Assembly: GCA_037481715.1 (NCBI GenBank)
Contig: JBBFLD010000004.1
Coordinates: forward strand, 124,001-188,000
Reading direction: 5' to 3'
Source: Rosettibacter sp037481715
Lineage (GTDB): Bacteria; Bacteroidota; Ignavibacteria; Ignavibacteriales; Melioribacteraceae
DNA length: 64,000 nucleotides
This document shows, in pieces, positions 59,535-64,000 of the stretch. The notes beneath the pieces are model-generated. The model saw only the letters and a program-made list of their open reading frames with translations, made no database searches and was not told the origin of the DNA. Both the position numbers and the translations under genes were made by a program. How positions within the stretch are numbered: the first letter of the stretch is position 1; every line of letters begins with the position of its first letter.

Positions 59535-61246
59535 TTATTTCCATTATTAACTAAATATCTTTTAATTTTTTGCGTTGTTGTTTTTTCAAATTCTTTTTCT
59601 CTTATGTAAAACTTTTTAATCTGCTTATAACTTGCCAGTTGTTTATTAGCTTTTTCAACTTCTTCGGATATTATTTTATGAATTAATTCTTCAGTTATTT
59701 CTACTTTTTTGTTCTCTGCATATTCAATTAAAGCTTCGGCATCGATAACAATTTTAGCTGCAATAATTTCATCCTGCTTTGGGTCTTTTTCGCCATAAAC
59801 AAGTGACTCAAGAATAAATGGGCTTCTGTTCAATATATCTTCTATTTCTTCTGGAAAAACATTCTTACCATTTTTAGAAATAATAACATTTTTCTTTCTT
59901 CCATTTATATGAAGAAAACCGTCTTCATCAATGTAACCAACATCACCTGTTTTAAACCAGCCATCAAAGAATGCTTCGTTTGTTGCTTTTTCATTTTTAT
60001 AATAACCAAGCATTACATTTGGACCTTTAGCCCATATTTCTCCGCTTCCATTTTCATCAGGATTATGAATTTTTAGTTGAACATGAGGAAGAGGTAAACC
60101 TGCTGCATCATCTTTAAAATTATCAAGACGATTCAAAGCAAGAATTGGTGATGTTTCTGTCAAGCCATATCCCTGAATAAATGTAAAACCAAATTCTCGC
60201 AATCCTTTTGCAACCAACGGGTCTGGAGCAGCACCACCTGCAATAAAAATTCTGATAGAGCCGCCAAACTTTTCATGAAGTTCTAAAAAGATTTTCTTCT
60301 TAACATCTTTTAATCCAATTAGAGAAAAAAGATTTGTTAATTTTACTAAAGGAGGAACAATAATCGATTTCAGTTTATCTTCTTTTATTCCTTTAATTAT
60401 TCTTCTAAACATTTTATCATAAAGCAAAGGAACACCAAGCAAAATTGTTGCATGAACTTTTTGAAGGTCGTCAACTACAGTTTTTAACGAACGAGCATAA
60501 TGAGCAGATGCACCTGAATAAAGCGGGCATAATAATCCACAGGTGCATTCATAAGTATGATGCATTGGAAGAACAGATAAAAATCTGTCCTTTTCATTAA
60601 TCAAAATCATGCTTACCATATCCATTAAATTTGAGGCAAGATTTCGTTGTGATAACATAACTCCCTTTGCCCTTCCAAGCGAACCAGATGTAAAAATTAT
60701 TTCAGCAAGTTCATCAGGATTTATTTTTGGCAATTCATTTATTGAAATTGGCTCTGCATTTTTAATTAATTCAGGCATAATCAAAAAACTTTTGTCTTCG
60801 CTCGTCGGATCCATACAAATAAAATATTTTAACTTTTTCAGAAAATTTTTTGCCTCTGCCATCATACCAGCAAAGTTTCCAGAAAAAATAATTGCTTCAG
60901 AATCTGACTCATGAATAATGTTCAATATTTCATTGGAGGTTAAATTTCTATCAATCGGAACCACGACATAATTAAAACACATAGCTGTTAAATAACTAAT
61001 TGCCCATTGAACTCGATTTTCCCCAATTACTGCAATGTGAGTTCTTTCTTTAATTCCAAGCTGCCTAAGTGCATTACCAAATTTTAAGATATTATCAAGC
61101 AGTTCACCAAAAGTAACTTTTTTAATTGGAGTATCATTTAGGTCTTCAAGAGCTAATTTTGAGCTAAATTTTTTTGCTGATTGCAGAATCATATCTTGGA
61201 TTGATTCGATATGAGGAACATCGAAATATTTCATTTCTTTTTTCAT
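59531..61246 (-). CDS. AMP-dependent synthetase, long-chain acyl-CoA ligase type
   Basis: A 571-residue adenylate-forming enzyme. Core motifs: EIIFTSGSLGRAKGVMLSQ (A3), FIQGYGLTETSP (A5) and GWFKTGDVGYIDEDGFLHI (A7), ending with the C-terminal Lys-bearing TTTQKIKRY. It joins fatty acids, or related acids, to CoA or a carrier. The chain length is not evident. It belongs to a minus-strand group with pepD and the YchF-like gene, without an obvious link. Confidence 0.9.
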   Translation of the reverse strand: MKKEMKYFDVPHIESIQDMILQSAKKFSSKLALEDLNDTPIKKVTFGELLDNILKFGNALRQLGIKERTHIAVIGENRVQWAISYLTAMCFNYVVVPIDRNLTSNEILNIIHESDSEAIIFSGNFAGMMAEAKNFLKKLKYFICMDPTSEDKSFLIMPELIKNAEPISINELPKINPDELAEIIFTSGSLGRAKGVMLSQRNLASNLMDMVSMILINEKDRFLSVLPMHHTYECTCGLLCPLYSGASAHYARSLKTVVDDLQKVHATILLGVPLLYDKMFRRIIKGIKEDKLKSIIVPPLVKLTNLFSLIGLKDVKKKIFLELHEKFGGSIRIFIAGGAAPDPLVAKGLREFGFTFIQGYGLTETSPILALNRLDNFKDDAAGLPLPHVQLKIHNPDENGSGEIWAKGPNVMLGYYKNEKATNEAFFDGWFKTGDVGYIDEDGFLHINGRKKNVIISKNGKNVFPEEIEDILNRSPFILESLVYGEKDPKQDEIIAAKIVIDAEALIEYAENKKVEITEELIHKIISEEVEKANKQLASYKQIKKFYIREKEFEKTTTQKIKRYLVNNGNN

Positions 61247-61285
61247 AGTGTTATCATCTATTTTAATTAGTAATTGGCAATATCA

Positions 61286-62761
61286 TCAAACATCTTTTTT
61301 AGATATTTCAGAAATGATTGCTTTGAGGAGAGTATAAAATTTTTCTACATCTGATATTTTTACTCTTTCATCTGGTGAATGTGCACCTTCGATTGTAGGT
61401 CCAAGTGAAATCATATCAAGCCAAGGAAATTTATCGATAAGTATTCCGCATTCTAATCCTGCATGAACTGCTTTAACTCCAGGTTCTTTCCCAAATAATT
61501 TTTTATAGACATTTTTAGAAATCTTAAGCAATTTAGAATTGATATTTGGCTGCCATGCAGGATATTTATCTGCAACCATTACTTCTGCACCAGCTAATCC
61601 AAACACTGCTTGAACATATTGCCCAATATTTCTTTTTCCACTTTCAATTGAGCTTCTTTGACTTGTTCCTATTTTCAAATATCCATCTTCAATATTGATA
61701 GTAGCTAAATTTGTGGAAGTTTCAACAAGTCCATCAATATCAGCACTCATTGAAATAACACCATGAGGCAGAGCAAGAATTAGATTGACTACTTTCTTTA
61801 AGAAATCATTTGCAAAAACATTTTTGCTGATGACATCATTTTCTTTTCTTTCAAAAATTATTTTTATGTCACTTTCTTTGTTTTTGTATTCAAGAGAAGT
61901 TTCAATTGCAAATGCATTAACAAGTTCAATTGCTTTTAATTCATCTTCTGGCTTAAGCCATAAAATTGCTTCAGCCTCTCGAGGTATTGCATTTCTTTTT
62001 GAACCACCACTAATAAAACTTACCTGATAATCAACAGCCTCGAGATTTTTTAGAATTAATCCAAGCAACTTAATTGCATTTGCTCTTCCTTCATGAATAT
62101 TAATTCCTGAGTGACCTCCTTTTAATCCGGATATGAATAAGTAGTATGGTTTCAATCTTGGGTTCAATTTTCCATAATTAATTTTTAATGAACCAACTGT
62201 ATCCATTCCACCAGCGCAACCAATATAAAATGCACCATCTTCTTCGGTATCAAGATTTAACAGATACTTTCCTGATATAAAATTATTTTCAAGATTGTTT
62301 ACACCAGTCAAACCTGTTTCTTCGTCGACTGTAAATAGCAATTCTAATGGACCATGTTCAAATGAATCATCCAATGCTACTGCAAGAGCTGCTGCAACAC
62401 CAATTCCATTATCGGCGCCAAGTGTTGTACCACTTGCTTTAATCCAATCTCCTTCTCTAATTAATTGAATTGGGTCTTTATCAAAATCATGAATGGTGTC
62501 TTTATTTTTTTCGCACACCATATCAACATGACTCTGTAGAACAATTGTTGGAGCAGATTCGTAATTCGGTGTTGGAGGCAAATAAATTAGAATGTTACCT
62601 GTTTGGTCTTCTTTAAAACTGAAGTTATGTTTTTCAGCAAAATTTTTAAGATATAATCGAATTCTTTCTTCATGCTTTGAGGGACGAGGAATTTGACTTA
62701 TTTCAGCAAATCTTTTCCACAAGATTTGAGGTGAAAGACCTTCAATAACTTCATAAGACAT
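61286..62761 (-). CDS. pepD: Aminoacyl-histidine dipeptidase (PepD, M20 family)
   Basis: A 491-residue M20C metallopeptidase that splits Xaa-His and other dipeptides. Metal-site segments are VLQSHVDMVCEKN, TLGADNGIGVAAAL and TVDEETGLTG, with a dimerisation insert from about 205 to 385 (GGHSGINIHEGRAN at its start) and a final EGAHSPDERVKI. It is cytoplasmic. The gene follows the GTPase by about ten bases, so the two are co-transcribed. Confidence 0.93.
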   Translation of the reverse strand: MSYEVIEGLSPQILWKRFAEISQIPRPSKHEERIRLYLKNFAEKHNFSFKEDQTGNILIYLPPTPNYESAPTIVLQSHVDMVCEKNKDTIHDFDKDPIQLIREGDWIKASGTTLGADNGIGVAAALAVALDDSFEHGPLELLFTVDEETGLTGVNNLENNFISGKYLLNLDTEEDGAFYIGCAGGMDTVGSLKINYGKLNPRLKPYYLFISGLKGGHSGINIHEGRANAIKLLGLILKNLEAVDYQVSFISGGSKRNAIPREAEAILWLKPEDELKAIELVNAFAIETSLEYKNKESDIKIIFERKENDVISKNVFANDFLKKVVNLILALPHGVISMSADIDGLVETSTNLATINIEDGYLKIGTSQRSSIESGKRNIGQYVQAVFGLAGAEVMVADKYPAWQPNINSKLLKISKNVYKKLFGKEPGVKAVHAGLECGILIDKFPWLDMISLGPTIEGAHSPDERVKISDVEKFYTLLKAIISEISKKDV

Positions 62762-62772
62762 GCATTACTCTC

Positions 62773-63852
62773 TTAATTATGTCGAATATTTAGAATATCT
62801 CCATCTTTAACAATGTATTCTTTTCCTTCGAGACGCCATGCACCAGCTTCTTTACATTTACTGAATGAACCATATTTTATAAAATCATCATAATGAACAA
62901 CTTCTGCTCTAATAAATTTATTATAAAAATCAGAATGAATTACTCCTGCTGCCTGCTGAGCATTATAATTTTTCTTAATTGTCCATGCTCTGCATTCATC
63001 TTCGCCAACAGTAAAGAAAGACTGCAATCCAAGCATTTCATAAGATGTTCGAAGAATTTTACTTAATGCAGATTCCTTAATCCCATAGTCTTCCATAAAA
63101 ACTTTCTGATCTTCTTCATTTAATTTTGAAAGCTCGAGTTCAATTTTTGCAAAGAAAGGAATTATTGGAACATTTATTTTGCTTAATGCTTTTTTAATTT
63201 CTTCAACATCTTTATCAACAGTGTGAATTGAATCTTCATCAAAATTAATTGCGATGGCAAGTGGTTTCAAAGTAATCAATTGAAAGCCTGATAATAATTT
63301 CAATTCATTATCATCAAGATGAAGTGTTCTCAATGGTTGTTCTTTTTCACAATGAGCAAAGCATTTTTCAATTACGGGGAATTCCCTCTTTAATCTTTCA
63401 TCTTTAGTTTTTTGCAAATCCTTTTTTAGTTTTTCAAGACGATTCTCAAGAAATGCTAAATCAGAAAGTAGAAATTCTGTTTCTAAAAATTCTATGTCTC
63501 TTACAGGATTAATATCACCAAGTGGATGAATTATAGTATCATCATGAAAAGCACGAATTACATAAAACAATGCATCATTATTTCTAACACTATTTAAAAA
63601 AGCAGAGGTTATTTTAACTTTGTTATCTTCTGAAGTTCTTAAGCCAGGAATATCAAATACTTCAATTGTAGCATTAACCTGTTTTTTAGGATTGAAAATT
63701 TTTGTCAAATTATCGAGACGCTCATCAGGCACTTTAACTACTTCTACAGCTGCTTCTTCTTTTATTGAACTTTGCTGTGAAGAACTTTTTGAAAGTGTAT
63801 GAAACAAAGTAGTTTTACCAGAATATTGTAAACCAACTAAACCAATCTGCAT
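62773..63852 (-). CDS. ychF: YchF/Obg-family GTPase-like ATPase
   Basis: A 359-residue Obg-family P-loop protein with the YchF layout. The P-loop is GLQYSGKTTLF (7-17), G3 is DIPGL, a coiled-coil insert spans about 130-190, and a C-terminal TGS-like domain carries the FTVGEDECRAWTIKKN and AGVIHSDF...FIRAEVV signature. G4 reads AINFDED rather than the usual NxxE, a small deviation. YchF proteins bind ATP better than GTP and affect translation and oxidative stress. The start ATG gives the normal N-terminus MQIGLVGL. Confidence 0.9.
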   Translation of the reverse strand: MQIGLVGLQYSGKTTLFHTLSKSSSQQSSIKEEAAVEVVKVPDERLDNLTKIFNPKKQVNATIEVFDIPGLRTSEDNKVKITSAFLNSVRNNDALFYVIRAFHDDTIIHPLGDINPVRDIEFLETEFLLSDLAFLENRLEKLKKDLQKTKDERLKREFPVIEKCFAHCEKEQPLRTLHLDDNELKLLSGFQLITLKPLAIAINFDEDSIHTVDKDVEEIKKALSKINVPIIPFFAKIELELSKLNEEDQKVFMEDYGIKESALSKILRTSYEMLGLQSFFTVGEDECRAWTIKKNYNAQQAAGVIHSDFYNKFIRAEVVHYDDFIKYGSFSKCKEAGAWRLEGKEYIVKDGDILNIRHN

Positions 63853-64000
63853 TCGAGTTTCTCAATTATTAATTTCAAATTTCATGACCGCTAATATAAT
63901 AAATAAACAACACGAGAAAGAGCTGATATTTATACTTTTTTTTAAGTTAGCAGATAAAGATTTCTACGACACAATTTGTGTATGTAAAGCTATCTCTTCT

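Noticed and set aside
63853..64000. Possible partial gene at the right edge
   Set aside because: Only about 150 bases; the frames are short and give no recognisable protein.

Overview
The window is AT-rich, gene-dense bacterial DNA. The mix of TonB-dependent and porin-like outer-membrane proteins, periplasmic lipoproteins, TatA, SufB, four sigma-54 activators and respiratory molybdenum-enzyme genes points to a Gram-negative, anaerobic or facultative member of the Bacteroidota/Chlorobiota branch, most likely Ignavibacteria. That placement is inference from gene content and style; no rRNA or tRNA gene was seen.

Layout. 1-1330 (minus): the start of sufB, then a fluoride module (fluoride riboswitch, crcB, PII-like DUF190 gene). 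1365-7371 (minus): an arsenic block headed by an arsR with a CVC metal site and a palindromic operator, with a permease, arsC, Acr3 and small thioredoxin-like proteins; a GxxExxY gene between 42-bp inverted repeats sits inside it. 7407-12484 (minus): a secreted Ca-binding-type protein, a beta-barrel, a histidine kinase and its NtrC-type regulator. 12656-21645: a divergent pair, a PAS sigma-54 activator (minus) and a long plus-strand operon (Mrp ATPase, ferredoxins, two MinD-type ATPases with inserted ferredoxin domains, NifX/NifB-type cluster-binding proteins, DUF5320). This resembles the Desulfovibrio 'orange protein' (ORP) Mo-Cu cluster locus; pyruvoyl arginine decarboxylase, a metallo-hydrolase and a putative Mn transporter follow. 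21736-25494: thioesterase, TonB receptor, EamA transporter.

25887-32570 (minus): a molybdenum-cofactor operon (mobA, moeA, MOSC protein, moaC, moaA, half-size ChrA, AhpD-like protein), preceded by a structured RNA with its own terminator and a possible antiterminator. 32745-43485 (minus): a respiratory system made of a large Tat-exported molybdoenzyme (tetrathionate/polysulfide/arsenate reductase superfamily), NrfD membrane anchor, four-cluster ferredoxin, porin, TatA, NtrC-type regulator, kinase and a PhnD-like binding lipoprotein. The last three match the AioXSR/ArxXSR or split TtrS/TtrR sensing design. The Moco genes next door would supply its cofactor.

43817-49349 (plus): methyltransferase, Old Yellow Enzyme-type reductase, NifX-like protein, multiheme cytochrome c and a heme-bearing outer-membrane protein. 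49504-53203: an MgtA-type Mg2+ ATPase behind a probable leader peptide and hairpin, followed by a PTS IIA-like gene. 53567-56512: peroxiredoxin, Dps and a GAF sigma-54 activator. 56665-59468: riboflavin operon. 59531-63852 (minus): acyl-CoA synthetase, PepD dipeptidase, YchF-type GTPase.

Imperfect palindromic repeats of about 90 bp in two related families are scattered through the window and flank both GxxExxY genes. The strongest candidates for undescribed biology are the GxxExxY/repeat units, the structured RNA ahead of the Moco operon, and the acidic/proline leader peptide ahead of the Mg2+ ATPase.
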